NCBI GenBank assembly: GCA_020161615.1
Contig: JAIUPD010000002.1
Span: 372,001 to 436,000 of the forward strand
Direction of reading: 5' to 3'
Source: Pseudomonadota bacterium
GTDB taxonomy: Bacteria > Pseudomonadota > Alphaproteobacteria > Rhodobacterales > Rhodobacteraceae
DNA length: 64,000 nt
Shown one piece after another: positions 45,463 through 55,215 of this stretch. A program made the position numbers and the translations under genes. The notes beneath the pieces are model-generated. The model ran no database searches. It was not told the DNA's origin and was given only the letters and a program-made list of their open reading frames with translations. Every line of letters begins with the position of its first letter. The first letter of the stretch is position 1.

Positions 45463-45499
45463 CCGGGGGTGAATTGGCCGTCAGGCCAAGAGGGGGCAG
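45463..45499. repeat. Dispersed intergenic repeat, copy 2
   Basis: Nearly identical to 19875-19910: GGGGGTGAATTGGCCG then CAGGCCAAGAGGGGGCAG, with one inserted T in the centre. It lies between kdsB and glf, both on the minus strand, 16 bases before the glf start. Confidence 0.75.
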
Positions 45500-45506
45500 C
45501 GCCCCC

Positions 45507-46319
45507 TCACTCCATGCCCATCCGCTTGAGATAGCCTTCGATCAGGGGCACGTCAGAGGGGTTGTTCAACTCCCAGAAGGCGGCGCCGGGGGCCGAGACC
45601 TCGACCGCGGCGATCTTGTGCCCGTGTTCCAGGAAGCGCAGCTGTTCCAGCCCTTCCACCTGCTCCAGCTGCCCGGGCGCGAGGCCCGCATAGAGGTCCA
45701 GGGCCGCGGGGGTATAGGCGTAGAGCCCGACATGGTGGAAGACCGGGATCGCGTCGTGGCGTTTCAGGCTGCCGGTGAAGGGGATGACTTCCTTCGAGAA
45801 ATAGATCGCGTTGCCCTTGAGGTCGCGCACCACGGTGGTCGCACCCACGCGCCCGTGCTTGCGGTCGTTGAGGAAATTGTCCAGCGCCTCGCGGTCGCAG
45901 CGCAGGACGGGCGTGGCGACCTGGCGCTCGTCATCCTCGCGCATCGCGGCGATCAGGGCGCTGACGAAATGCGGCGGGGTCAGCGGCGCGTCGCCTTGCA
46001 GGTTGACCACGATGGGCTGGGTCAGGCCCGCGTTCCTTACCGCCTCGGCCACGCGCTCGGTCCCGTTGGCGCATTCGGGCGCGGTCATGATGACATCGGC
46101 GCCGATGCGGCGGGCTTCCTCGGCGATGCGCTCATCGTCGGTGGCCACATAGAGCCCGGTCACGCCCCGCGTCGACACCGCCGCCGCCCGCCCGGCCATG
46201 ACCGAGCGTTCGAGCAGGCTGCGTTCGATGCCCGAGGCGCCTTTCAGCTTGGCCAGGGGCTTCGCTGGATACCGGGTCGAGGCATAGCGCGCCGGAATGA
46301 TGATGACGGCTTCACGCAT
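45507..46319 (-). CDS. kdsB: 3-deoxy-manno-octulosonate cytidylyltransferase (CMP-Kdo synthetase)
   Basis: Activates Kdo as CMP-Kdo for lipopolysaccharide or capsule linker synthesis. The 270-residue enzyme begins VIIIPARYASTRYPAKPLA, contains YVATDDERI, the VVNLQGDAPL metal/substrate motif and the HHVGLYAYTP and VEGLEQLRFLEHG segments. The ATG at 46319 lies inside the end of kdsA (eight-base overlap) with AAGGAGAG as ribosome site; an extension to 46346 is rejected. Forms an operon with kdsA. Confidence 0.95.
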   Translation of the reverse strand: MREAVIIIPARYASTRYPAKPLAKLKGASGIERSLLERSVMAGRAAAVSTRGVTGLYVATDDERIAEEARRIGADVIMTAPECANGTERVAEAVRNAGLTQPIVVNLQGDAPLTPPHFVSALIAAMREDDERQVATPVLRCDREALDNFLNDRKHGRVGATTVVRDLKGNAIYFSKEVIPFTGSLKRHDAIPVFHHVGLYAYTPAALDLYAGLAPGQLEQVEGLEQLRFLEHGHKIAAVEVSAPGAAFWELNNPSDVPLIEGYLKRMGME

Positions 46320-47145
46320 CGAGGCTCTCCTTCGACAGCCGGTCAAAGGCCGAAAGGCGCGAAATCAGCGCCTTCATCTGGTCCAGCGGCACCATGTTCG
46401 GCCCGTCCGAGGGGGCGTTGTCGGGGTCCTGATGCGTCTCGATGAACAGCGCCGAGACGCCGACCGCGCAGGCCGCCCGCGCCAGAACCGGCACGAATTC
46501 ACGCTGCCCGCCCGAGGTCGTGCCCTGACCGCCCGGCTGCTGCACCGAATGGGTGGCGTCGAAGACCACGGGATAGCCGGTCTGGGCCATCACCGGCAGG
46601 CCGCGGAAATCGGTGACCAGGGTGTTGTAGCCAAAGGACGTGCCGCGGTCGCAGAGCAGGATGTTGCGGTTGCCGGTGCTCTCGATTTTCTGGGCCACGT
46701 TCTTCATGTCCCAGGGGGCGAGGAACTGGCCCTTCTTCACGTTGACCGCCTTGCCCGTCTCGCCCGCGGCGATCAGCAGGTCGGTCTGGCGGCACAGGAA
46801 GGCCGGAATCTGCAGCACGTCGACCGCCTGCGCCGCCTTGGTACAATGCCAGGGCTCGTGCACATCGGTCAGCACCGGCACGCCGAATTCCTCGCGGATC
46901 GCGGCCAGGATCTCCAGCCCCTTCTCCATCCCCAGCCCGCGCTGGGTGGTGACGGAGGAACGGTTCGCCTTGTCGTAGCTGCCCTTGAAGATCAGCTTCG
47001 TGCCCGAGGGCGCGCAGGCCTCGAGGATCCCCGCGCACATGGCCCGGGCGTGGTCCAGGCTTTCCAGCTGGCAGGGGCCGGCGATCAGGCCGAAGGGGTG
47101 GCTACCCCCCAGGATGACGTCGCCGATGGTGACAAGCTGGGCCAT
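46312..47145 (-). CDS. kdsA: 3-deoxy-8-phosphooctulonate synthase
   Basis: Condenses arabinose 5-phosphate and phosphoenolpyruvate to Kdo 8-phosphate. The 277-residue sequence shows the DAHP-synthase superfamily motifs LIAGPCQLES, FKGSYDKANR, PVLTDVHEP, the NVKKGQFLAPWDM loop, CDRGTSFGYNTLV and VVFDATHSVQQPGG. The start ATG at 47145 follows GGGGGAGC. With kdsB, 26 bases from the adjacent SulP gene's end. Confidence 0.97.
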   Translation of the reverse strand: MAQLVTIGDVILGGSHPFGLIAGPCQLESLDHARAMCAGILEACAPSGTKLIFKGSYDKANRSSVTTQRGLGMEKGLEILAAIREEFGVPVLTDVHEPWHCTKAAQAVDVLQIPAFLCRQTDLLIAAGETGKAVNVKKGQFLAPWDMKNVAQKIESTGNRNILLCDRGTSFGYNTLVTDFRGLPVMAQTGYPVVFDATHSVQQPGGQGTTSGGQREFVPVLARAACAVGVSALFIETHQDPDNAPSDGPNMVPLDQMKALISRLSAFDRLSKESLDA

Positions 47146-47200
47146 GATGCTCCCCCGGAAATACTGTCAGCAGGGTGCATAGGGCGCGGGCGTTCTCAGG

Positions 47201-48889
47201 TCAACTGACCGGCGCCGCGCTGGTCCCGGGCATTGCGGCGTCGCGCCCCAGCAGTGCGCGGGCGCGGGCGACACCCTGCCGGAGCGTCCCCTCGATCTCG
47301 ACTTCGGGTGGGCGCAGGTCATGGGCGTGGAACTGGGCTTTCAGATCCTCCGAGGCGCCGGTCAGGATCACGGCAACGCCCTTGCGCCGGGCGCTGCGGA
47401 CCAGCCCCTCGACGGTATGGATCGCGGTGCTGTCGACCAGCGCCGCATCGGCGAAATCGACGACCAGCGCGCGGTGGGTATCGGCGATCCGCTCCAGCAC
47501 CGCGCCGACCGAGGCGGCCGCGCCGAAGAAGAAGGCGCCGCGGATGCGGTAGACCATGATCTCGTCGCTGCGGCTGAGGCCGGGGACCGGCGGATCGTCC
47601 AGCCCCTCGGCCTCGACCATCGAGACTTCGGCGGCCTTGGACATGCGGTGGATGAACAGGACCGAGCCCAGCGCGAAACCCACGACGATGGCCTCGGTCA
47701 GGTCGCGGAACACGGTCAGCAGCAGGGTGACCATCAGGACGGCGGCATCCGCCCGGGACGAGCGGAAGAGCGTGGCGATGGCGTGCCGTTCGATCATGTT
47801 CCAGGCGACGGTGGCCAGCACCCCGGCCAGCGCCGCCAGCGGCACCATGCCGACCAGCGGCGCGGCCAGCATCATGAAGACCAGGATGAACACGGCGTGC
47901 AGCATGCCCGCGACGGGGGAATGGGCATTGGCGCGGACGTTGGTGGCGGTCCGGGCGATGGTGCCGGTGGCGACCATGCCGCCCATCAGGCCGGACATGA
48001 TATTGGCGACGCCCTGCGCCAGAAGCTCCATGTTCGAGGAATGGCGCCGCCCGCTCATTCCGTCGGCCACCACCGCGGACAGCAGCGCCTCGATCGACCC
48101 CAGCAGCGCGAAGCCCAGGGCATTGGGCAGGACCGCGACCATCAGCCCCCAGTCGAGCGGCGGCAAGCTGGGCGCGGGCAGCATCGAGGGCACCGCGCCA
48201 AAGGTCGAGACGATGGTCGGCGTGTCGAGGGCGAAGAGGTTGACCGCCAGCGTCGTCGCCGCCACCGCGATCAGCAGGTTTGGCAGCCGCGGCGCCCAGC
48301 GCTTCAGCCCCAGGATCAGCGCGATGGTCCCCGCCGCCAGCGCCACCGTCACCGGGTTCAGCGTCGGCAGCGCCTGCCAGATGACCGGCAGTTTCTCCAG
48401 GATCGGACCGGGTTCGGGGCCGCTGAGCGTCAGTCCCAGCAGGTCCTTGATCTGGCTGGCGAAGATGATCGTACCGATCCCGGCAGTGAAGCCCACCGTC
48501 ACCGGATAGGGGATGAACTTGATATAGGAGCCAAGGCGCAGCAGCCCGATGGCGCCCATGATGACGCCCGCCAGCATCGTCGCCATGACCATCCCGGCGA
48601 TGCCGTGCTCATGCACCGTCGCCGCGACCAGGACGATGAAGGCGCCCGCCGGCCCGCCGATCTGGAACCGGCTGCCGCCCAGGGCCGAGATGAAGAAGCC
48701 GCCGATGATCGCGGTGTAAAGCCCCATGGCCGGCGTCCCGCCCGAGGCGATGGCAATCGCCATCGACAGCGGCACGGCGACGATGGCCACGGTCAGCCCC
48801 GCGATCGCATCACGTTTCAGATGATCGGCGCCATAGCCCTCGCGCAGGACGGCATAAAGCGCCGGCACCAGCCGGTCGGAATAGGGCAT
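47201..48889 (-). CDS. SulP family anion transporter with STAS domain
   Basis: A 562-residue transporter with about 12-14 membrane helices, the SulP signature area PLSMAIAIASGGTPAMGLYT, the LLGSIEALLSA segment, and a C-terminal cytoplasmic STAS domain (IRGAFFFGAAASVGAVLERI, LVVDFADAALVDSTAIHTVE). SulP proteins carry sulfate, bicarbonate or dicarboxylates. A carbonic anhydrase 87 bases upstream on the same strand suggests bicarbonate; sulfate for the sulfated glycan is an alternative. The start ATG is at 48889. Confidence 0.93.
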   Translation of the reverse strand: MPYSDRLVPALYAVLREGYGADHLKRDAIAGLTVAIVAVPLSMAIAIASGGTPAMGLYTAIIGGFFISALGGSRFQIGGPAGAFIVLVAATVHEHGIAGMVMATMLAGVIMGAIGLLRLGSYIKFIPYPVTVGFTAGIGTIIFASQIKDLLGLTLSGPEPGPILEKLPVIWQALPTLNPVTVALAAGTIALILGLKRWAPRLPNLLIAVAATTLAVNLFALDTPTIVSTFGAVPSMLPAPSLPPLDWGLMVAVLPNALGFALLGSIEALLSAVVADGMSGRRHSSNMELLAQGVANIMSGLMGGMVATGTIARTATNVRANAHSPVAGMLHAVFILVFMMLAAPLVGMVPLAALAGVLATVAWNMIERHAIATLFRSSRADAAVLMVTLLLTVFRDLTEAIVVGFALGSVLFIHRMSKAAEVSMVEAEGLDDPPVPGLSRSDEIMVYRIRGAFFFGAAASVGAVLERIADTHRALVVDFADAALVDSTAIHTVEGLVRSARRKGVAVILTGASEDLKAQFHAHDLRPPEVEIEGTLRQGVARARALLGRDAAMPGTSAAPVS

Positions 48890-48976
48890 GGCCCCCTCGC
48901 ATGTAGTCGGATCGGGCCGAGCCTAGCGCGCGGCCCCTCCGGTATGCAAGGGTATCCCGCAGCCCGAAGCGCCGTC

Positions 48977-49630
48977 TCAGAGCACCGAGGCGAAGCTGTC
49001 CGTTTCGGCGTCGTAGGCTTCCAGCCCGCCCTCGCCGATGTCGTGCCAGAGCCCGTGCAGGGTCAGCGTCTCGTTCTCGACCGCTTCCTTGACGAACGGG
49101 AAGGTCATCAGATTGTTGATCGAGATGCGCACCGCCTGCTTTTCCATGGCCGCGATCCGGGCCTCGGGGTCGGTGAATTCTGCCGTGGCCTCGTAGCCGG
49201 GGCGCAGGATCTCCATCCAGTTGCCGACGAAGCTGGAGCCCGAGGCGAGTTCCGGCGCCTTGCCCGCGCACATGTCGTGACAGCCGCGCACACCGCCGCA
49301 GTTCGAATGACCGACCACCAGCAGATGCGCGACCTTCAGCGCCGTCACCGCGTATTCGACCGCGGCCGAGGTGCCGTGGTGGTCACCGTCGGGCGTGTAG
49401 GGGGGCACCAGATTGGCGATGTTGCGGTGGATGAAGAATTCGCCCTGATCGGCGCCGAAGATCGCCGTGACATGCACGCGAGAATCGCAGCAGGCGATCA
49501 GCATCGAGCGCGGATGCTGTCCTTCCTGGGCCAGATGGCGGAACCAGCTCTTGTTCTCGGCATAATGTGTGGCGCGCCAGCCACGAAACCTGTTGACGAG
49601 GTATCCGGGCAGTTTGCGGGCGTGAGACAT
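48977..49630 (-). CDS. Beta-class carbonic anhydrase
   Basis: Interconverts CO2 and bicarbonate with zinc. The 217-residue protein has the zinc and catalytic residues C47, D49-x-R51 (CCDSRV), H108 and C111 (GHSNCGGV), and the REMNIAN-equivalent HRNIANLVPP. The start ATG at 49630 follows AGGGAA with normal spacing; ATG 49636 falls within that ribosome site. It is probably cotranscribed with the SulP gene and supplies or uses transported bicarbonate. Confidence 0.95.
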   Translation of the reverse strand: MSHARKLPGYLVNRFRGWRATHYAENKSWFRHLAQEGQHPRSMLIACCDSRVHVTAIFGADQGEFFIHRNIANLVPPYTPDGDHHGTSAAVEYAVTALKVAHLLVVGHSNCGGVRGCHDMCAGKAPELASGSSFVGNWMEILRPGYEATAEFTDPEARIAAMEKQAVRISINNLMTFPFVKEAVENETLTLHGLWHDIGEGGLEAYDAETDSFASVL

Positions 49631-49787
49631 GTGCATTTCCCTATACTTCCAGGCCGGAGACAGTGCTATGCTCAAATTGCAGGAAAATCGAGCGACAATT
49701 CCGCACCCGAGGCAACGATTTGTTAGCCTGGATCAAAGATCCTCCACGGGCGCAAGGGAGAGTCGGAGAGGCAGAAAGGGTGCAATC

Positions 49788-50168
49788 GTGACATTCGTCA
49801 TCGAGATGCGTCCAAGCGAGCGGGTTGTCATCGACACCGCTGTCTTGGATGACGTGTTCAATCGCTATGGCCGCCGTGGGGCCGAAGACTTCGTGATGGA
49901 AGCGGTCGAGGCCATCTCGGATACGCTGGCCGAAGTTGACGCGCTGGGGCGCGAGGATCGCCTGGCCGAGATCGCGCCGCGCGCTCAGGCCGTGTCGCGG
50001 CGCAGCGCCGATATCGGGCTGACCTCTCTGGCCAAGGTGGCGCGCGACATGGGCATCGCCGCCCGCCGGGGCGACGTGATCGCCTATCGCGCCGTCTGGG
50101 AACGTCTGGTGCGCATCGGCGACCGCTCGCTGGCGAATGTCTGGATGGAGCCCCGCCTCTCTCTCTGA
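49788..50168 (+). CDS. Small helical protein, HPt-like without the phosphohistidine
   Basis: A 126-residue protein predicted to be all-helical. The stretch LAEIAPRAQAVSRRSADIGL, then LTSLAKVARDMGIAARRGDV, follows the pattern of HPt phosphotransfer domains (helix with His, conserved Gly, then L..LAR..E.A...GD), but a Gln stands where the phospho-accepting His would be expected. The start is GTG 49788 with AAAGGG seven bases upstream; earlier in-frame codons cover an unconserved leader. Divergent from the carbonic anhydrase. Function unknown. Confidence 0.65.
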   Translation: MTFVIEMRPSERVVIDTAVLDDVFNRYGRRGAEDFVMEAVEAISDTLAEVDALGREDRLAEIAPRAQAVSRRSADIGLTSLAKVARDMGIAARRGDVIAYRAVWERLVRIGDRSLANVWMEPRLSL

Positions 50169-50311
50169 TCCCCGCTTGCCGCAGGATTGCCGCGCCGCCT
50201 GTTTCGACGGGCGGCGACGGCTTGCGCGCCCCCGGGCCGGGCGCGGAAAGGCCCTTTCCCTTCCTCCCCGGGGGGCTTTAGGGTGGGGCCGTTCTGCATC
50301 TGAGAGGGCCC

Positions 50312-51733
50312 ATGCGACAGAGCCTTGCTACCTTCGCCCCCGCCGACGCGCCGTCGGTTCCGTTGCACGCGGTCAGCGCTGACGGGCTGGCGGCCTGGCT
50401 GGACCAGCAGCCCGAACGGGTGCGCACCTGGCTGAACGCGACCGGCTTTTCCGCCGCTGCGGGCGAGACGCTTTGCGTGCCGGATGTGGCGGGCGCGGTC
50501 TCGATGGCGGTTTTCGGGCTGGGCGGTGCCAAGGCGCGCGCCCGGCGGCGCATGGCGCTGGGCGCCGCCCGCAAGAAGCTGCCACGCGGCACCTATCACC
50601 TGGCCGGAGGCTTCGAGGCCGAGGACCTGCCGGAACAGGCGCTGGGCTGGCTGCTGGCGGGTTACAGCTTCGACCGGTTCCGTCACCGGTCCGCCGATGA
50701 GGTATCGCTGGCGATGCTCAAGGCGCCCGCCGGGATTGATGCCGAACGCGTGACGGTGCTGGCGGCGGCCGAATGCCTGACACGCGACCTGATCAACACC
50801 CCGGCCTCGCAGATGGGACCCGAGGAGCTGGAGACGACGCTGCTGGCCCTGGCCGAGGAGTTCGGCGCCCATGTCTCGGTCACCTATGGCGACGATCTCC
50901 TGCAGGAGAATTTTCCGCTGATTCACGCGGTCGGCCGGGCCTCGGACCGGATCCCGCGGCTGCTGGATCTGCGCTGGGGCGACAGCGGCCCGCGCATCAC
51001 GCTGGTCGGCAAGGGGGTCTGCTTCGATACCGGCGGGCTCGACATCAAGCCCGCTGCCTCGATGGGGCTGATGAAGAAGGACATGGGGGGCGCCGCCACC
51101 GTCATGGGGCTGGCGATGATGATCATGGCGCTGGGCTGGAAGGTGCGGCTGCGCGTGCTGATCCCGGCGGTCGAAAATGCGATCTCGGGCAGCGCCATGC
51201 GCCCGGGCGACGTGCTGACCGCGCGCAATGGCCTGACGGTCGAGGTGAACAACACCGATGCCGAGGGGCGTCTGGTGCTGGCCGATGCGCTGGCCCTGGC
51301 TTGCGAGGAAGCGCCCGACGCGCTGATCTGCATGGCGACCCTCACCGGCGCGGCGCGGGTGGCGCTGGGGCCGGACCTGCCGCCCTTCTACACCGATGAC
51401 GAGGATCTGGCCCTGGCCTTGTCCGATGGCGCCGCGGCCGAATCGGACCCCTTGTGGCGCATGCCCTTCCACGAGCCCTATGAAGCGTTGATCGAGCCCG
51501 GCATCGCCGATCTGGACAATGCGCCGGGGGGTGGCATGGCCGGGTCGATCACCGCCGCGCTGTTCCTGCGCCGCTTCGTCACGCCCGGCACGCGATTCGC
51601 GCATTTCGACATCTACGGCTGGCAGCCGAAAGACGAGCCGGGTCGCCCCAAGGGCGGACAGGGGCAGGGCGCGCGGGCCGTGCTCTGGGCCCTGCCCGAG
51701 GTTCTGGGTCCGGGTATCGAGGGTGGCGCGTGA
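50312..51733 (+). CDS. Leucyl aminopeptidase family protein (M17)
   Basis: Cytoplasmic two-metal aminopeptidase of 473 residues. The C-terminal catalytic domain shows GKGVCFDTGGLDIKPA, MKKDMGGAATVMG and the M17 signature N314-TDAEGRL321; the N-terminal domain is shorter and more divergent than PepA of E. coli. Peptide turnover is the likely role, possibly of peptidoglycan peptides, because its stop overlaps the start of an NlpC/P60 hydrolase gene (GTGA). The start ATG is at 50312. Confidence 0.94.
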   Translation: MRQSLATFAPADAPSVPLHAVSADGLAAWLDQQPERVRTWLNATGFSAAAGETLCVPDVAGAVSMAVFGLGGAKARARRRMALGAARKKLPRGTYHLAGGFEAEDLPEQALGWLLAGYSFDRFRHRSADEVSLAMLKAPAGIDAERVTVLAAAECLTRDLINTPASQMGPEELETTLLALAEEFGAHVSVTYGDDLLQENFPLIHAVGRASDRIPRLLDLRWGDSGPRITLVGKGVCFDTGGLDIKPAASMGLMKKDMGGAATVMGLAMMIMALGWKVRLRVLIPAVENAISGSAMRPGDVLTARNGLTVEVNNTDAEGRLVLADALALACEEAPDALICMATLTGAARVALGPDLPPFYTDDEDLALALSDGAAAESDPLWRMPFHEPYEALIEPGIADLDNAPGGGMAGSITAALFLRRFVTPGTRFAHFDIYGWQPKDEPGRPKGGQGQGARAVLWALPEVLGPGIEGGA

Positions 51734-52542
51734 CCGACCGGCGCTATTTCCGCGCCGCGGGCGGGGTGGCGCATGACAGCCTGAAGGGCGCGCTGGACGG
51801 CGTGCTCTTCGTGCCGGGCCGCTGGCAGCGCGTCGTGGTGCCGCTGGCCGATCTCTGCGCTACGCCGGGCGGGGCGCGGGACCGGCAGATGCTGCTGGGG
51901 ACGCGGATCTGCGTGATCACCGAATGCGACGGCCATGCGTTCGGCTTCGACGGGGACGAAGGCTATTGCGGCTGGATCGCCGAGGCGGCCCTGGGCGACG
52001 ATCTGTCGGTCAGCCATTGGGTCGCGGCGCCGGCCACGCATGTCTACGGCGCCCCCGACATCAAGCAGCGCGAGCGGATGGCCCTGAGCATGGGCGCAAG
52101 GCTGCAGGTCACGGGCGAGGTCGGGCGCTTCGCGGTGACGCCGGGCGGGTATGTCCCCTCCCGGCACCTGCGCCGGATCGGCGACTGGCGGGCGGATGCG
52201 GTGGCGGTCGCGCGGGATTTCCTGGGCACGCCCTATCTGTGGGGCGGCAACTCGCGCGACGGGATCGATTGCTCGGGCCTGGTGCAGGCGGCGTTCCGGG
52301 CCCTGGGGCGCGAGTGTCCGGGTGACAGCGATCTGCAGAGCCTGATGGAGGGCGCCGAGGTTCTGGAAGGGGCCGAGGAAGCGGGCGATCTGATCTTCTG
52401 GGCCGGGCATGTGGCGATGGTCAGCGAACCCGGTCGCCTGATCCACGCCAATGCCCACCACATGGCAGTGACCGAGGAGCCGATGGCGGATGTGCTGGCC
52501 CGGGCCGAGGAGCCGGTGATCCGGCGGTTGCGGGTGGTGTAA
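51730..52542 (+). CDS. NlpC/P60 family peptidase with N-terminal SH3-like region
   Basis: A 270-residue protein. Residues about 1-150 resemble bacterial SH3-like repeats; about 155-270 is the NlpC/P60 cysteine peptidase domain with C181 in GIDCSGLVQAAF, H227 in WAGHVAMV and H-ANAHH near the third catalytic position. It would cleave D-Glu-DAP or related peptide bonds of peptidoglycan or its fragments. No signal peptide is evident, so a cytoplasmic recycling role with the coupled aminopeptidase is plausible. The GTG at 51730 overlaps the upstream stop. Confidence 0.92.
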   Translation: MTDRRYFRAAGGVAHDSLKGALDGVLFVPGRWQRVVVPLADLCATPGGARDRQMLLGTRICVITECDGHAFGFDGDEGYCGWIAEAALGDDLSVSHWVAAPATHVYGAPDIKQRERMALSMGARLQVTGEVGRFAVTPGGYVPSRHLRRIGDWRADAVAVARDFLGTPYLWGGNSRDGIDCSGLVQAAFRALGRECPGDSDLQSLMEGAEVLEGAEEAGDLIFWAGHVAMVSEPGRLIHANAHHMAVTEEPMADVLARAEEPVIRRLRVV

Positions 52543-52627
52543 TCGTCGGAATGTGTTTTGCCCGGCGGCATGCCGGGCAGCGCTCGCACCACCCCGGCGG
52601 TCCGGGCGTCGCCCTCGTCGCGCGGCG

Positions 52628-53233
52628 TCAGCCGAGTTCAACCGAGGGAATCACCCCGAAGAACTGCCCGCCCGACCAGAGCCCGAACCACGACTCTTCC
52701 CCGACGGGGTGATGCGCGCCGATCTCGACCAGCCGGTAGAAACTCTTGCGGTCGATCAGCGCCTCCAGCCCGGCGCGGACCATGACATAGGGCGCGGGCT
52801 CGCCGGTTTCGGCGTCCCGCACCACGCGGATCGGATGCTCGGGCCCGGCCTCGACGGTATCGCCCACATTGGTCTCGAACCGCAGCACCTGCGCCTCGCC
52901 CGTGCCCGAGACCGTGTAATCCACCGCCACGAAAGGCGCGTCATCCACCATGATCCCGACCTTCTCGACCGGGGTCACCAGGAAATACTTGCCATCCTCC
53001 CGCTTCAGGATGGTGGAAAACAGCCGCACCAGCGCCGGCCGCCCGATGGGCGTGCCCAGATAGAACCAGGTCCCGTCCCGGGCGATCCGCATGTCCAGAT
53101 CGCCGCAGAACGGCGGATTCCACAGATGCACCGGCGGCAAACCGCCCTTTTTCGCGGCCTTGCTGGCCGAGGCGGCGAGCGACTCGGCATCCGGTGTGGC
53201 GGCGGGTGTCACATTGTCTTGTGGCGCGGTCAT
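52628..53233 (-). CDS. DUF1285 family protein
   Basis: A 201-residue soluble protein of the DUF1285 family, widespread in proteobacteria and of unknown function. Recognisable segments include [37 protein letters not shown] and [15 protein letters not shown]. The N-terminal 30 residues are low-complexity Ala/Ser-rich. The start ATG at 53233 lacks a strong ribosome site. It is divergent from moxR, a conserved neighbourhood in alphaproteobacteria that suggests a link with the MoxR module. Confidence 0.93.
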   Translation of the reverse strand: MTAPQDNVTPAATPDAESLAASASKAAKKGGLPPVHLWNPPFCGDLDMRIARDGTWFYLGTPIGRPALVRLFSTILKREDGKYFLVTPVEKVGIMVDDAPFVAVDYTVSGTGEAQVLRFETNVGDTVEAGPEHPIRVVRDAETGEPAPYVMVRAGLEALIDRKSFYRLVEIGAHHPVGEESWFGLWSGGQFFGVIPSVELG

Positions 53234-53317
53234 TTTATCCAACTGGGTCTGGGCGAGCGGGTAACCCCTGACATATAACCCGTGGGGAACAGAGGTCACG
53301 CCCGGAGGAATGCGCCC

Positions 53318-54318
<1,001 letters not shown>

Positions 54319-54322
<4 letters not shown>

Positions 54323-55215
54323 GCATCGCCGCGCCCCATGGCGCTGACCTTCGCCGCGAGGGTGAAGCGCTTTCGGGTGCCCTGCCGCCCCTGCTGGTTG
54401 CCGCCGAGCACCTAGCGCAATCGGTGCTGCCCGGCGCCCACGGCCGCCGCCGCGCGGGGTCGGGGGCCGAGTTCTGGCAATTCCGCCCGCTGGCCCCCGG
54501 TGAGGGCGTGGCGCGGATCGACTGGCGCCGTTCGGGACGGGGGGACGATCTGTTCCTGCGCGAGACGGAATGGCAGGCGGCGCGGGCGGTGACGCTCTGG
54601 GTCGATGGCGGGGCGGCGATGTCCTTCACCTCGGCCCGCGAGCGCGAGACGAAGGCGGCGCGCGCGCGGCTTCTGGCCATGGCGCTGGCGCTGGTGCTGC
54701 TCCGGGGCGGCGAGCGCGTGGGTCTGGCCGAGGCAAGCCTCGCCCCCCGCGCCGGGCGGGCGCAGGCCGGGCTTCTGGCCGCGGCGCTGGCCGAGGAAGC
54801 CGAACAAGGCGCCGAACATGGCGCCATCGACCTGCATGCCTCGCCCAGCGGCGGACATGTGGTGATCTTCTCCGATTTCCTGGGCGATCTGGCCCAGATC
54901 GAGGGCGCGCTGGCCCTTGCCGCCGCCCGGTCGATGCGCGGCATCCTGGTGCAGATCCTCGACCCCGCGGAGGAGGCCTTTCCCTATGACGGCCGCACCC
55001 GGTTCGAAAGCATGTCGGGCCATCTGAGTTATGAGACCCTGCGCGCGGGCGATCTGCGCGAGGCCTATCTGGCCCGGCTTGCCGCGCGCAAGGACCATCT
55101 GCACGCCATGGCCCGGCAATCGGGTTGGCACGCGACGACGCTGCACACCGACCGGCCGGCCGCCGAGGGGTTGCTCTGGCTCTATCAGGCGCTGGGCGAG
55201 GCGCGGCGGCGATGA
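54319..55215 (+). CDS. DUF58 domain protein
   Basis: A 298-residue protein of the DUF58 family, usually encoded after moxR. The signature [20 protein letters not shown], then [16 protein letters not shown], begins the domain; the rest resembles a VWA-like fold, with [19 protein letters not shown] at the strand that bears the degenerate metal site. The GTG at 54319 overlaps the moxR stop (GTGA). A soluble partner or substrate of MoxR is inferred. Confidence 0.93.

Noticed and set aside
49730-49743. Possible FNR box (TTAGCCTGGATCAA) upstream of the HPt-like gene
   Set aside because: Only the ATCAA half-site is good; the left half has three mismatches to TTGAT.
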